A stretch of DNA of 64,000 nucleotides from Streptomyces sp. LX-29 (lineage in GTDB: Bacteria; Actinomycetota; Actinomycetes; Streptomycetales; Streptomycetaceae), in NCBI RefSeq assembly GCF_029541745.1, contig NZ_CP089746.1, positions 6,085,559-6,149,558 of the forward strand, given 5' to 3'. Position numbers and translations under genes: made by a program. The notes below the pieces were generated by a model, which was given only the letters and a program-made list of their open reading frames with translations, had not been told where the DNA came from and did not search any database. Below are positions 8,371 to 17,794 of this stretch, one piece after another; positions within the stretch are counted from its first letter, which is position 1; each line of letters starts with the position of its first letter.

Positions 8371-9153
8371 ATGACCCTGGCGGTCCGAGTCATCCCCTGC
8401 CTGGACGTGGACAACGGCCGGGTCGTCAAGGGGGTCAACTTCCAGAACCTGCGCGACGCCGGAGACCCCGTGGAGATGGCCAGGATCTACGGCGAGGAGG
8501 GCGCCGACGAGCTGACCTTCCTCGACATCACCGCCTCCTCCGGCAACCGCGAGACCACCTACGACGTGGTGCGCCGCACCGCCGAGCAGGTCTTCATCCC
8601 GCTGACCGTCGGCGGCGGCGTGCGCACCGCCGATGACGTGGACAAGCTGCTGCGCGCCGGAGCGGACAAGGTCGGCGTCAACACCGCCGCCATCGAGCGC
8701 CCGGAGCTGCTGCGCGAGATCGCCGAGCGCTTCGGCCGTCAGGTGCTGGTGCTCTCGGTCGACGCCCGGCGCTGCGCCGCCGGGCCCGACGGGGCTCCCG
8801 CCACCCCGTCCGGCTACGAGGTGACCACCCACGGCGGCCGCCGCGGCACCGGCCTGGACGCCGTCGAATGGGCACACCGCGCGGCCGAGCTGGGCGCCGG
8901 CGAGATCCTGCTGAACTCCATGGACGCCGACGGCACCAAGGACGGCTACGACATCGCGATGATCGAGGCCGTGCGCAAGCACGTCACCGTCCCGGTCATC
9001 GCCAGCGGCGGCGCCGGCGAGCTCGGCCACTTCGCCCCGGCGGTCGCCGCCGGCGCGGACGCGGTGCTCGCCGCCTCCGTCTTCCACTTCGGCGACCTGC
9101 GCATCTCCCAGGTCAAGGAGTCCCTGCGGGCGGCGGGCCACCCGGTCCGCTGA
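8371..9153 (+). CDS. hisF: Imidazole glycerol phosphate synthase, cyclase subunit
   Basis: 260 aa (beta-alpha)8 barrel cyclase that forms a complex with HisH and makes IGP and AICAR from PRFAR and ammonia. The catalytic Asp residues are in RVIPCLDVDNGRVVKG and in VLSVDARR. C-terminal phosphate loop PVIASGGAGELGHF and DAVLAASVFHFGD are present. A roughly 10-residue insertion (CAAGPDGAPATP) after the second Asp makes it slightly longer than usual. Last gene of this his operon. Confidence 0.97.
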   Translation: MTLAVRVIPCLDVDNGRVVKGVNFQNLRDAGDPVEMARIYGEEGADELTFLDITASSGNRETTYDVVRRTAEQVFIPLTVGGGVRTADDVDKLLRAGADKVGVNTAAIERPELLREIAERFGRQVLVLSVDARRCAAGPDGAPATPSGYEVTTHGGRRGTGLDAVEWAHRAAELGAGEILLNSMDADGTKDGYDIAMIEAVRKHVTVPVIASGGAGELGHFAPAVAAGADAVLAASVFHFGDLRISQVKESLRAAGHPVR

Positions 9154-9162
9154 CCGCGGCCG

Positions 9163-9198
9163 CGGGCGGGCGGCCTCCGGCGAAGAAGGGCCCGCCCG
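9163..9198 (+). terminator. Candidate terminator after hisF
   Basis: CGGGCGGGC pairs with GCCCGCCCG across an 18-nt loop (9-bp stem) ten bases after the hisF stop. There is no U-tract, as is usual in streptomycetes, so the assignment rests on the stem and its position. Confidence 0.4.
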
Positions 9199-9296
9199 GG
9201 AGCCGCCGGCCGGCGCCGCGCGTCCCGCGCTCCCAAGGCTTCCGGACACGGAGCCCCCCGGAAGCCGGGCCGTGCCACGCGCCGGCAGGGCCCCGC

Positions 9297-9929
9297 TCAG
9301 AGCCCCAGCTCGGCCTCGTACAGCCGGGACACCGCCTCCTTGTCGCCGTCCACCTCGACATGGGCCGCGTTCTGCCGGCCGTACAGGAACAGCGCCAGCT
9401 CGCCGGGCTCGCCGCTGACCGTGACCACCGGGAGGCCGCGGTGGGCCACCACGGTGCGGCCGTCGGGGCGGCGCAGCACCAGGCCGACGGGGGAGCGGCG
9501 GCCGAACAGCCGGGCGATGCGCTCCACCCGCGCCCACAGGGCGTCGGCGAAGACCGGGTCGATCGCGCGGGTCTCCCAGCCGGCCTGGGCACGGCGGACG
9601 TCCTCCCCGTGCACATAGAACTCGATGGTGTTCGCCGCCTCGTCGACCGGCTTGAGGGCGAACGGGGACAGCCGCGACGGGCCGGTGCGGATGAGCTGGA
9701 GCAGCTCCTCGTACGGCTTCTCCGCGAACTCCTCGCGCACCTGCTCCGTGCGGGCCTTCAGCGCCTTGAACAGCATGCCCGGGGTGGCGTCCGCGCGGCG
9801 CTCCCGCACCACCACATGGGCCGCGAGGTCGCGCGCGGTCCAGCCCTCGCAGAGCGTCTGGGCCTCGGGCCCCACGCTCTCCAAGAGGTCGGCGAGGAGC
9901 AGACGTTCGCGCTTCGCGTGCGTCGACAT
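9297..9929 (-). CDS. TIGR03085-type DinB/maleylpyruvate isomerase-like protein
   Basis: 210 aa protein of the mycothiol-dependent maleylpyruvate isomerase N-terminal/DinB four-helix fold (TIGR03085 subgroup of actinobacteria). Seen: KRERLLLADLLESVGP, then LCEGWTARDLAAHVVVRER with the metal-type His, and NTIEFYVHGEDVRRAQ supplying further His/Glu ligands. Likely a mycothiol-linked transferase or isomerase; the substrate is unknown. The ATG start is chosen because TACGCT lies 6 nt upstream (leaderless pattern). Confidence 0.75.
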   Translation of the reverse strand: MSTHAKRERLLLADLLESVGPEAQTLCEGWTARDLAAHVVVRERRADATPGMLFKALKARTEQVREEFAEKPYEELLQLIRTGPSRLSPFALKPVDEAANTIEFYVHGEDVRRAQAGWETRAIDPVFADALWARVERIARLFGRRSPVGLVLRRPDGRTVVAHRGLPVVTVSGEPGELALFLYGRQNAAHVEVDGDKEAVSRLYEAELGL

Positions 9930-9935
9930 ACGGTC

Positions 9936-9941
9936 AGCGTA
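9936..9941 (-). promoter_or_regulatory. -10 box TACGCT of the TIGR03085 gene
   Basis: Minus-strand TACGCT, 6 nt before the ATG at 9929, with no SD in between. It supports a leaderless transcript and this start codon. Confidence 0.45.
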
Positions 9942-9975
9942 CGGCCGCCCTCCCCGCCCTGCCACGGCGCCGCGG

Positions 9976-10893
9976 CTACCCGGGGAGCGGCTTGGACAGC
10001 TTCGGGCCGTCCACCTTGCCGCTGAGGGTGAGGGAGCAGGAGACCTGGTTCGAGCCCTGGAAGGTGTAGGTCGCCCGCGCCGGGTACAGCGCGTAGTAGT
10101 AGTACGTCGAGCTGTTCCGCGGAATGCTCTTCATCCGCTTCTCGGCGTCCACCCGGCACAGCGCGAGCGCCTTGTCCTGGATCTCCTTGTCGGTGGCGAA
10201 GGCGCCGGTCAGCGTCTCGTTGGCGATCACCTCGCCGTCGTGCGGGCTGTCGCACGACCGGATCTCGACCTTGGTCACGTCGCTGGAGAGCCCCGGGTGG
10301 TCGAAGCACTGGCCCGGCTTGAGGACCACATACGGCACCAGGTCGCTCGGCGAGGCGGAGGACGAGGGGGAGGGGGAGCCGCCCGGCGTGTCCGCGCCGC
10401 CGCCCACCGGGGCGCCCTTGCCGGGGTCCTCCGCGCCGGACGGGGAGGGGGCCGCGGACGAGGACGAGGGGCCGGCGGAGGGGGTGGGCGCGGCGGAGCC
10501 GGTCGTCGCGCCGGGCGTGCCCTGGGCCGCCTTCTTGTCGCCGTCGTCGTCGTCCCCGGTCATGGCCACCACCACGCCGCCGGCTATCAGCGCCACGGCC
10601 GCCGCCGCGCCGCCCACGAGGGCGAGCTTCCGCCCGCGACGGGCCGGGGGAGGCGGGGGACCGAAGGATCCCGGGCCACCCGGACCGGGCGGCACCGGCC
10701 CGTAGGGACCCGGCCCGCCCGGGGTCGGTCCACCCGGGCCCGAGCCGCTGGGGCCGAACGCGCCGAAGCCGCCCTGCGGGGCGGCCTGGGGGGTGCCCGG
10801 GGAGACGGGGGGCCCGAAGCCCTGCTGCGGCGGCCCGAACCCACCGCCGTTCGCGGAGGGGTCGGGCTGGTTCGGCGGAGGCGGAAAGGTCAT
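9976..10893 (-). CDS. Pro-rich single-pass membrane protein with septum-formation-like domain
   Basis: About 305 aa. An N-terminal Pro/Gly/Gln-rich cytoplasmic tail (residues 1-110) leads to one transmembrane helix (KLALVGGAAAAVALIAGG), a Ser/Pro/Gly-rich linker (about 150-195), and an extracytoplasmic domain (LKPGQCFDH ... EIRSCDSPHDGEVI ... ALCRVDAEKRM ... YYYYALYPA). Four spaced Cys residues and the C..PHDGEV motif resemble the actinobacterial Septum_form domain. The start is uncertain: an in-frame ATG lies 18 nt further upstream. Confidence 0.65.
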   Translation of the reverse strand: MTFPPPPNQPDPSANGGGFGPPQQGFGPPVSPGTPQAAPQGGFGAFGPSGSGPGGPTPGGPGPYGPVPPGPGGPGSFGPPPPPARRGRKLALVGGAAAAVALIAGGVVVAMTGDDDDGDKKAAQGTPGATTGSAAPTPSAGPSSSSAAPSPSGAEDPGKGAPVGGGADTPGGSPSPSSSASPSDLVPYVVLKPGQCFDHPGLSSDVTKVEIRSCDSPHDGEVIANETLTGAFATDKEIQDKALALCRVDAEKRMKSIPRNSSTYYYYALYPARATYTFQGSNQVSCSLTLSGKVDGPKLSKPLPG

Positions 10894-10977
10894 GGCCGAA
10901 GCATGCCGCATGCCGCCGACAGTCCAGCCATCGGGCTGACGCTCCATCGGCGCCGCGGTGCGAGGCAGAATGGGCGC

Positions 10978-11367
10978 ATGACCGGCACCGACCGCCCCGC
11001 AGACCGCCGCGCCGACCGCCCCTCGGCCCTGGACGCGGCCCTCGCCGCCCGCCTCAAGCGCAACGCCGACGGGCTCGTTCCCGCCATCGCCCAGCAGTAC
11101 GACACCGGTGAGGTGCTGATGCTCGGCTGGATGGACGACGAGGCGCTGCACCGCACCCTCACCACCGGCCGCTGCACGTACTGGAGCCGCAGCCGCGGGG
11201 AGTACTGGGTCAAGGGCGACACCTCGGGCCATGTGCAGTACGTGAAGTCGGTGGCGCTCGACTGCGACGCCGACACCCTCCTGGTCAAGGTCGACCAGGT
11301 CGGCGCGGCCTGCCACACCGGCGACCGCACCTGTTTCGATTCCGACCGACTGCCGCTGGGGCAGTAG
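10978..11367 (+). CDS. hisI: Phosphoribosyl-AMP cyclohydrolase
   Basis: 129 aa, monofunctional PRA-CH (third step of histidine synthesis, zinc dependent). Seen: GLVPAIAQQYDTGEVLMLGW, the YWSRSRGEYWVKGDTSGH core with DCDADTLL metal residues, and the C-terminal CHTGDRTCF zinc-Cys motif. No PRA-PH (HisE) domain is fused, so hisE must be elsewhere. It lies away from the main his operon and directly before trpE. CAGAAT lies 6 nt before the ATG (near-leaderless pattern). Confidence 0.95.
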   Translation: MTGTDRPADRRADRPSALDAALAARLKRNADGLVPAIAQQYDTGEVLMLGWMDDEALHRTLTTGRCTYWSRSRGEYWVKGDTSGHVQYVKSVALDCDADTLLVKVDQVGAACHTGDRTCFDSDRLPLGQ

Positions 11368-11370
11368 GCT
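11365..11370 (+). promoter_or_regulatory. -10 like box TAGGCT before trpE
   Basis: TAGGCT lies 8 nt before the ATG at 11379. The TAG of the hexamer is also the hisI stop codon. It may provide an internal leaderless promoter for trpE. Confidence 0.35.
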
Positions 11371-11378
11371 CCGCTGCC

Positions 11379-12917
11379 ATGAAGGCGACGACCACGGGGG
11401 CAGCCACCATGGACCTTGAGACCTTCCGGAAGCTGGCGGCCGACCGCCGCGTGATCCCGGTCAGCCGACGGCTGCTCGCCGACGGCGACACGCCGGTCGG
11501 CCTCTACCGCAAGCTCGCCGCCGAGCGCCCGGGCACCTTCCTCCTGGAGTCCGCCGAGAACGGCCGCGCGGACTTCAGTTGGGCTCGCTACTCCTTCATC
11601 GGGGTGCGCAGCGCCGCCGCCCTCACCGAGCGCGACGGGCGGACCCACTGGCTGGGCACCCCGCCGGTCGGCGTGCCCACCGACGGGGACCCGCTGGAGG
11701 CGCTCCGCGCGACCGTGGAGACCCTGCACACCCCGCGTGACCTCGCGGGCGGGCTGCCGCCCTTCACCGGCGGCATGGTCGGCTATCTGGGCTACGACAT
11801 CGTGCGCCGGCTGGAGAGGATCGACGAGCACGGCCGGGACGACCTGCGCCTCCCCGAGCTGACCATGCTGCTCACCTCGGACCTGGCCGTCCTCGACCAC
11901 TGGGACGGCACCGTCCTGCTGATCGCCAACGCCATCAACCACAACGACCTGGACACCGGCGTCGACGAGGCGTACGCGGACGCGGTGGCGCGGCTGGACG
12001 CGATGACCGCCGACCTGGCGCGTCCGGTCGCCACCGAGCCCACCGCGCTGCCCCCCTCCGAACTCCCCTCCTACACCGCGCTGTGGGGCGGAGAGGACTT
12101 CAAGGAGGCCGTCGAGGACATCAAGGAGCGCATCCGCGCGGGCGAGGCGTTCCAGGTCGTCCCCTCGCAGCGCTTCGAGACGCCCTGCACGGCGAGCGCC
12201 CTGGACGTCTACCGGGTGCTGCGGGCCACCAACCCCAGCCCGTACATGTACCTCTTCCGGTTCCCCAGCGGGGACGGCGAGGCCTTCGACGTGGTCGGCT
12301 CCAGCCCCGAGGCGCTGGTCAAGGTCGAGGACGGGCGTGCCCTGCTGCACCCGATCGCCGGCACCCGCCCGCGCGGCGCCACGCCGCGGGAGGACCACGC
12401 GCTCGCCGAGGAGTTGCTGGCCGACCCCAAGGAGCGGGCCGAGCACCTGATGCTCGTCGACCTGGGCCGCAACGACCTCGGCCGGGTCTGCCAGCCCGGC
12501 AGCGTCGAGGTGGTCGACTTCATGTCGATCGAGCGCTACAGCCACGTGATGCACATCGTCTCCACCGTCACCGGACGGATCGCCCCGGGCCGCACCGCCT
12601 TCGACGTGCTCACCGCGTGCTTCCCCGCGGGCACCCTCTCCGGTGCCCCCAAGCCGCGCGCCATGCAGATCATCGAGGAGCTGGAGCCCTCCCGGCGCGG
12701 CCTGTACGGCGGCTGCGTCGGCTACCTCGACTTCGCCGGCGACTCCGACACCGCCATCGCCATCCGCACCGCCCTGCTGCGCGACGGCACCGCCTACGTC
12801 CAGGCGGGCGCGGGCATCGTCGCCGACTCCGACCCCTCGGCCGAGGACGACGAGTGCCGCAACAAGGCGGCGGCGGTACTCCGGGCCGTCCACACGGCGG
12901 GCCGCCTGGGGCGCTAG
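11379..12917 (+). CDS. trpE: Anthranilate synthase component I
   Basis: 512 aa (502 if the ATG at 11409 is used). It converts chorismate and ammonia to anthranilate; the glutaminase TrpG is not fused and not in the window. The feedback motif LLES is near residue 55, and the chorismate-binding domain fills the C-terminal half (PIAGTRPRG, LVDLGRNDLGRV, LSGAPKPRAM, YVQAGAGIVADSDP). TAGGCT 8 nt before 11379 suggests a leaderless start there, whereas GGGGG about 8 nt before 11409 supports the shorter form. It follows hisI by 11 nt. Confidence 0.95.
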   Translation: MKATTTGAATMDLETFRKLAADRRVIPVSRRLLADGDTPVGLYRKLAAERPGTFLLESAENGRADFSWARYSFIGVRSAAALTERDGRTHWLGTPPVGVPTDGDPLEALRATVETLHTPRDLAGGLPPFTGGMVGYLGYDIVRRLERIDEHGRDDLRLPELTMLLTSDLAVLDHWDGTVLLIANAINHNDLDTGVDEAYADAVARLDAMTADLARPVATEPTALPPSELPSYTALWGGEDFKEAVEDIKERIRAGEAFQVVPSQRFETPCTASALDVYRVLRATNPSPYMYLFRFPSGDGEAFDVVGSSPEALVKVEDGRALLHPIAGTRPRGATPREDHALAEELLADPKERAEHLMLVDLGRNDLGRVCQPGSVEVVDFMSIERYSHVMHIVSTVTGRIAPGRTAFDVLTACFPAGTLSGAPKPRAMQIIEELEPSRRGLYGGCVGYLDFAGDSDTAIAIRTALLRDGTAYVQAGAGIVADSDPSAEDDECRNKAAAVLRAVHTAGRLGR

Positions 12918-12965
12918 CCCGGCCGTCGGCCCGCCGTCGCGACGCCTCGCGCGGTGGCGCGGCGC

Positions 12966-12999
12966 GCCGATGTCGCGGGCGTGCCGATGTCGCGGGCGT
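12966..12999 (+). repeat. Two tandem copies of a 17-bp repeat
   Basis: GCCGATGTCGCGGGCGT occurs twice back to back in the 140-bp gap between trpE and the next gene. The role is unknown; slipped-strand duplication is the simplest origin. Confidence 0.7.
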
Positions 13000-13057
13000 G
13001 CCGCTCAAGGGACCCCGCGCGACGGGGCCGGTCCGACCGTAGGGGATAGTGGTACGC

Positions 13058-13735
13058 GTGAGTGCAGCAGCCGTACCCCAGCCCCGCGCGGAGCGCGGAC
13101 CCGCCGTCAAGGCCCAGCGCGGCGGCAGGCGGAGCCTCGCCATCGCCCTGCTGTGCGGCGCCCTCGGCGCCGCACTCGTCCTGCTGGCCACCAGCCGCAC
13201 CTGGGCGGAGGGCACCGCCGCCGTCGCCCAGGGAGCCCTACCGCAACACGCGGACGGCGACGACATCACCGGGCTGCCGGGCGCGCTCGCGGTCGTCGGC
13301 CTCGCCGCCATGGTCGCGGTCTTCGCGGTGCGCCGCACGGGCCGCGTGTTCGTCGCCGGGCTCCTCGCCCTGTGCGGCGCGGGCATCGCCGTCAGCGCCG
13401 TGATGGGCGCCTCGGACACCGCCGCGCTGGAGGAGAAGGCGTCCAAGGCCACCGGGCTGACGGACAGCTCCATCCAGGACGTGGCGCACACCGCCTGGCC
13501 GTGGGTGGCGCTGGCCGGTGGCGTCCTGCTGCTGATCGCCGGCGCCCTGGCCCTCGGCTACGGCCGCCGGTGGCCCGCGATGTCCGGCCGCTACGAGCGG
13601 TCGGGCGGCGCCGCCCGACCCCGTCCGCACCGCTCCCGCCCCGCCCCGGACCCGGACCGCCCCGAGGAGCTCTGGAAGGCCCTGGACCGCGGCGAGGACC
13701 CGACGGGCCGCGAGGGCGGCCCCGCGCGGTCCTGA
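13058..13735 (+). CDS. Trp-operon-associated membrane protein (TIGR02234 family)
   Basis: 225 aa integral membrane protein. Four hydrophobic helices: SLAIALLCGALGAALVLLAT, GALAVVGLAAMVAVFAV, VFVAGLLALCGAGIAVSAVMG and WPWVALAGGVLLLIAGALAL, then a basic Pro/Arg-rich cytosolic tail. RTWAEG after helix 1 and the position between trpE and trpC match the actinobacterial Trp_oprn_chp family, whose function is unknown. GTG at 13058 follows AGGGG by 12 nt; a second GTG at 13049 is also possible. A 17-bp direct repeat precedes it. Confidence 0.8.
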   Translation: MSAAAVPQPRAERGPAVKAQRGGRRSLAIALLCGALGAALVLLATSRTWAEGTAAVAQGALPQHADGDDITGLPGALAVVGLAAMVAVFAVRRTGRVFVAGLLALCGAGIAVSAVMGASDTAALEEKASKATGLTDSSIQDVAHTAWPWVALAGGVLLLIAGALALGYGRRWPAMSGRYERSGGAARPRPHRSRPAPDPDRPEELWKALDRGEDPTGREGGPARS

Positions 13736-13928
13736 CCGCTCGCGCGGCCGCACGACCCGTCCCATCCCGCCCAGCCACGGCACCTCGCCCGGTGTGACCC
13801 CGTCGCCGGCACGGCGACGACATCACACCGACCCCCGGGCACAGCAGTCTCTCGCGTCGGGGACAATGGGCGGGGAGCGTTCGCCCCGCGCCCAGACCCT
13901 GGCGCCAGCACAGCAACGAGGAGTACTC

Positions 13929-14186
13929 ATGTCGGGTAGCAACCACGCTCAGGACCACGGGCACACCCCGGCCGCGTGGACCGGCGTCACCATCGCCTTC
14001 ATCGGCTTCTGCATGTCCGCCGCGTTCACCGTGCTGGCCAACCCGATCGGCTTCGTGGCCGGAATGGTGGTCGTCGTGCTCGGTGGCGTCGTGGGCGCGG
14101 CCATGCGCGCCGCGGGGCTGGGCGCCACCCCGCGCCGCACCTCGGCGGCGAAGGTGAAGGCGGAGCCGCAGCCGCAGCAGGGCTGA
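13929..14186 (+). CDS. HGxxPAAW-motif small membrane protein
   Basis: 85 aa. N-terminal DHGHTPAAWTGV carries the HGxxPAAW signature of a family of small actinobacterial membrane proteins found beside trp genes. Two transmembrane helices follow (VTIAFIGFCMSAAFTVL and PIGFVAGMVVVVLGGVVG), then a Lys/Pro/Gln tail. The ATG has GAGGAG 6 nt upstream. Function unknown; constant linkage to trpE-trpC suggests a membrane-associated accessory role. Confidence 0.8.
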   Translation: MSGSNHAQDHGHTPAAWTGVTIAFIGFCMSAAFTVLANPIGFVAGMVVVVLGGVVGAAMRAAGLGATPRRTSAAKVKAEPQPQQG

Positions 14187-14321
14187 ACCGGCGCGCGGCA
14201 CCGACGCGCGCACCCGGGCTGACCCGCGGGACGACGAGGCGCGGCTCGGGCCCCTCCGACGGAGCATCCGTCCACAGGGCCTGAGCTGCGCCTTCGCCTG
14301 TTCACGGGGAGACTGGGGAAG

Positions 14322-14819
14322 GTGACAGACGACACAGCCGCCGGCCTCCAGGGGCCGTCAGCGCCCGACCGCCGCTGTGTGCGTCGCTCCCGGGTCCGTC
14401 GCCTGGCCGCCCCGCTGGGCGCCCTCGCCGGGATCGGCGCGGCCTTCGCCGTCGTCGGCGCCGTCGACCCCAACGAGCCGGGCCACTACCCGGTGTGCCC
14501 GCTGTGGCGGGCCACCGGGCTGCTGTGCCCCGGCTGCGGCGGCCTGCGCAGCGCGTACGCCGTCGCCCACGGGGACCTGGCCGGCGCGCTGGGCGCCAAC
14601 GCCCTCGCGGTCGCCGGGTACGCCGTCTGCGTGCTCCTGTGGGCCCGCTGGCTGCTCCGCGCGGCGGGGGTGCCACCCGGTGTGGCCCCCTCCGCGTACC
14701 CCGGCACCGCGCGGCCGGCCGCGGTTCCGCGCGGAGGGCGGACTCTGGCGCTGGCCGCGCTGGTGATGGCCTTCACGGTGGTGCGTAACCTGCCGTTCGG
14801 AGGTGTACTGGCGCCATAG
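14322..14819 (+). CDS. DUF2752 membrane protein
   Basis: 165 aa. It carries the DUF2752 signature: CPLWRATGLLCPGCGGLRSA with paired Cys residues, followed by AHGDLAGALGANALAVAGYA. Helices lie at about residues 28-48, 85-110 and 140-158. GTG start with a GGGGAAGG ribosome binding site. The CPGCG element could bind metal or undergo redox chemistry, but no function is established. Third membrane protein between trpE and trpC. Confidence 0.8.
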   Translation: MTDDTAAGLQGPSAPDRRCVRRSRVRRLAAPLGALAGIGAAFAVVGAVDPNEPGHYPVCPLWRATGLLCPGCGGLRSAYAVAHGDLAGALGANALAVAGYAVCVLLWARWLLRAAGVPPGVAPSAYPGTARPAAVPRGGRTLALAALVMAFTVVRNLPFGGVLAP

Positions 14820-14906
14820 CCATGGGAACAACCGTCCATGGTGTGGGACCGCCGCCCACCGGATGCGGGAGCTCCGGTGCTGGGCGGATACCATCAAAGT
14901 TGTCTG

Positions 14907-14930
14907 GTGACCGTGGCGCGACCACGGCAC
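14907..14930 (+). promoter_or_regulatory. Stem-loop upstream of trpC
   Basis: GTG-A-CCGTGG / CGCGA loop / CCACGG-CAC forms a 9-bp stem with one bulge, about 50 nt before the trpC start. It could be an operator or a leader structure. No Trp-rich leader peptide was found next to it. Confidence 0.3.
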
Positions 14931-14977
14931 CGGGGCCGACAGAAGCTGCATCCCCGTCCCGGAAGGGGGCCGCTCGC

Positions 14978-15787
14978 GTGAGTGTGCTCGACGAGATCAT
15001 CGACGGAGTCCGTGCCGACCTCGCGGAGCGGCAGGCGCGCGTCACGCTCGACGAGCTCAAGGAGCGGGCCGCCAAGGCACCGCAGGCCAAGGACGGCGTG
15101 GCGGCCCTCAAGGGCGACGGCGTCAAGGTGATCTGCGAGGTCAAGCGCTCCAGCCCGTCCAAGGGCGCGCTCGCCGCGATCGCCGACCCGGCCGGCCTCG
15201 CCGCCGACTACGAGGCGGGGGGCGCGGCGGTCATCAGCGTGCTCACCGAGCAGCGCCGCTTCGGCGGATCCCTCGCCGACCTGGAGGCGGTGCGCGCCCG
15301 GGTCGACATCCCCGTGCTGCGCAAGGACTTCATCGTCACCGCCTACCAGCTGTGGGAGGCCCGTGCCTACGGTGCGGACCTCGCCCTGCTCATCGTCGCG
15401 GCGCTGGAGCAGCCCGCCCTGGTCTCGCTCATCGAGCGGGCCGAGTCGATCGGGCTCACCCCGCTCGTCGAGGTGCACGACGAGGAGGAGGTCGCGCGAG
15501 CCGTGGACGCGGGCGCGCGCATCATCGGGGTCAACGCCCGCAACCTGAAGACCCTCGAGGTGGACCGCGGGACCTTCGCGCACGTCGCGCCGGAGATCCC
15601 GGACCACATCGTGAAGATCGCCGAGTCCGGAGTGCGTGGCCCGCACGACCTGATCGCGTACGCCAACGAGGGCGCGGACGCCGTCCTGGTGGGCGAGTCG
15701 CTGGTCACCGGGCGGGACCCGAAGGGCGCCGTCGCCGACCTGGTGGCGGCCGGCGCGCACCCGGCCCTGCGGCACGGCAGGAGCTGA
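14978..15787 (+). CDS. trpC: Indole-3-glycerol phosphate synthase
   Basis: 269 aa (beta-alpha)8 barrel that decarboxylates and cyclises CdRP to indole-3-glycerol phosphate. Catalytic residues sit in VICEVKRSSPSKG, in PVLRKDFIV, and in GVNARNLKTLEVD and IAESGV. It is monofunctional, with no TrpF domain. GTG start after GGAAGGGGG. It follows DUF2752 by 158 nt, so it may have its own promoter, and precedes trpM. Confidence 0.97.
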   Translation: MSVLDEIIDGVRADLAERQARVTLDELKERAAKAPQAKDGVAALKGDGVKVICEVKRSSPSKGALAAIADPAGLAADYEAGGAAVISVLTEQRRFGGSLADLEAVRARVDIPVLRKDFIVTAYQLWEARAYGADLALLIVAALEQPALVSLIERAESIGLTPLVEVHDEEEVARAVDAGARIIGVNARNLKTLEVDRGTFAHVAPEIPDHIVKIAESGVRGPHDLIAYANEGADAVLVGESLVTGRDPKGAVADLVAAGAHPALRHGRS

Positions 15788-15794
15788 ACCGGTC

Positions 15795-15947
15795 ATGAGG
15801 GCGTACGCGCGTCTGGCCCGGGGGTGCCGCCCCCGGGGCTGCCGTGCGCCCGCGCGGCGCGTGCGTGGGCGCCGCGTGCGGTACCACATCGGCTGTGAGC
15901 CGGGGCAGATCAACGGGCGCCGATGGCGTCCGACGCCGCGCGGCTGA
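15795..15947 (+). CDS. trpM: TrpM-like small Arg-rich protein
   Basis: 50-codon ORF 7 nt after trpC: MRAYARLARGCRPRGCRAPA, RRVRGRRVRYHIGCEPGQIN, then GRRWRPTPRG. It is extremely Arg-rich with three Cys. Its place between trpC and trpB matches S. coelicolor SCO2038 (trpM), a small protein reported to modulate Trp synthesis and differentiation. RYHIGCEPGQIN looks like the conserved core. It overlaps a hairpin at 15817-15837. No strong SD is present; translation may be coupled to trpC. Confidence 0.72.
   Translation: MRAYARLARGCRPRGCRAPARRVRGRRVRYHIGCEPGQINGRRWRPTPRG
15817..15837 (+). repeat. Perfect hairpin inside the 5' end of trpM
   Basis: CCCGGGGG-TGCCG-CCCCCGGG, 8 bp with a 5-nt loop, 30 nt after the trpC stop. 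It could attenuate, pause or stabilise the trpC-trpM transcript. Confidence 0.5.
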
Positions 15948-16507
15948 CCCCGTCTTCGGGTGCGGCTCCGTCGCGCCCGCGGTGTCTCTCCCACCCACCC
16001 CCCGTTCACCCCGGCCCTTCAAGCCGGCCACCGGTCGCCTGGTCGACCCGGTCGGATCCGGTGGCTCCGGAAGCGGCTCATGCCCGGTCGGGCCCATGGC
16101 GGCCCCGACGCGTCGGCTCGGGCCACCGGTTCGCCGACCGGCGGTCCAGGGGCGGAGCCCCTGCCACGCGGCGTAGCCGCGATCCGGGCAGCGGGCGGGA
16201 GCGGGTCGGGGAACGACACTCCGCGGGCGTCGCGACCGCCGAACCCCCTCCGGGCGGACCATGTCGGCTCGTAGCGGCGCCGTCGCGCCCGCCGCGGGCG
16301 GCCTCCCACCGCTCACCCACCCATCACCTGTGAACCCGGCCCGCCGGCCGGGGGCAGGTCGTCGCGTGGGGAGCCGGCGGGCCGCCGACCGGTGCGGGCT
16401 GGAGACGGAACGTCGCGCCCGCGCGGGAAACGGCACGCGGTTCAGGTACGAAAGACCTTCATCATCACGACTTCGAGGGCGACAGCCCTCCCTGAGGAGT
16501 ACGTCGG
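15948..16507 (+). other. Intergenic stretch between trpM and trpB (560 nt)
   Basis: No convincing gene. It holds two adjacent short-loop hairpins of the kind scattered in streptomycete intergenic DNA (16147-16181), a smaller one before trpB (GAGGGC-GACA-GCCCTC at 16475-16490), and the trpB ribosome binding site GAGGAG. The trpB promoter is expected here but no clear -35/-10 pair was found. Confidence 0.5.
16147..16181 (+). repeat. Twin hairpins, mini-repeat type
   Basis: CAGGGGC-GGA-GCCCCTG followed 3 nt later by CGCGGC-GTA-GCCGCG. Both have 3-nt loops with an RxA core. Similar GC hairpins are dispersed in Streptomyces intergenic regions. May act as a terminator or as an RNA processing site upstream of trpB. 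Confidence 0.5.
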
Positions 16508-17790
<1,283 letters not shown>

Positions 17791-17794
<4 letters not shown>

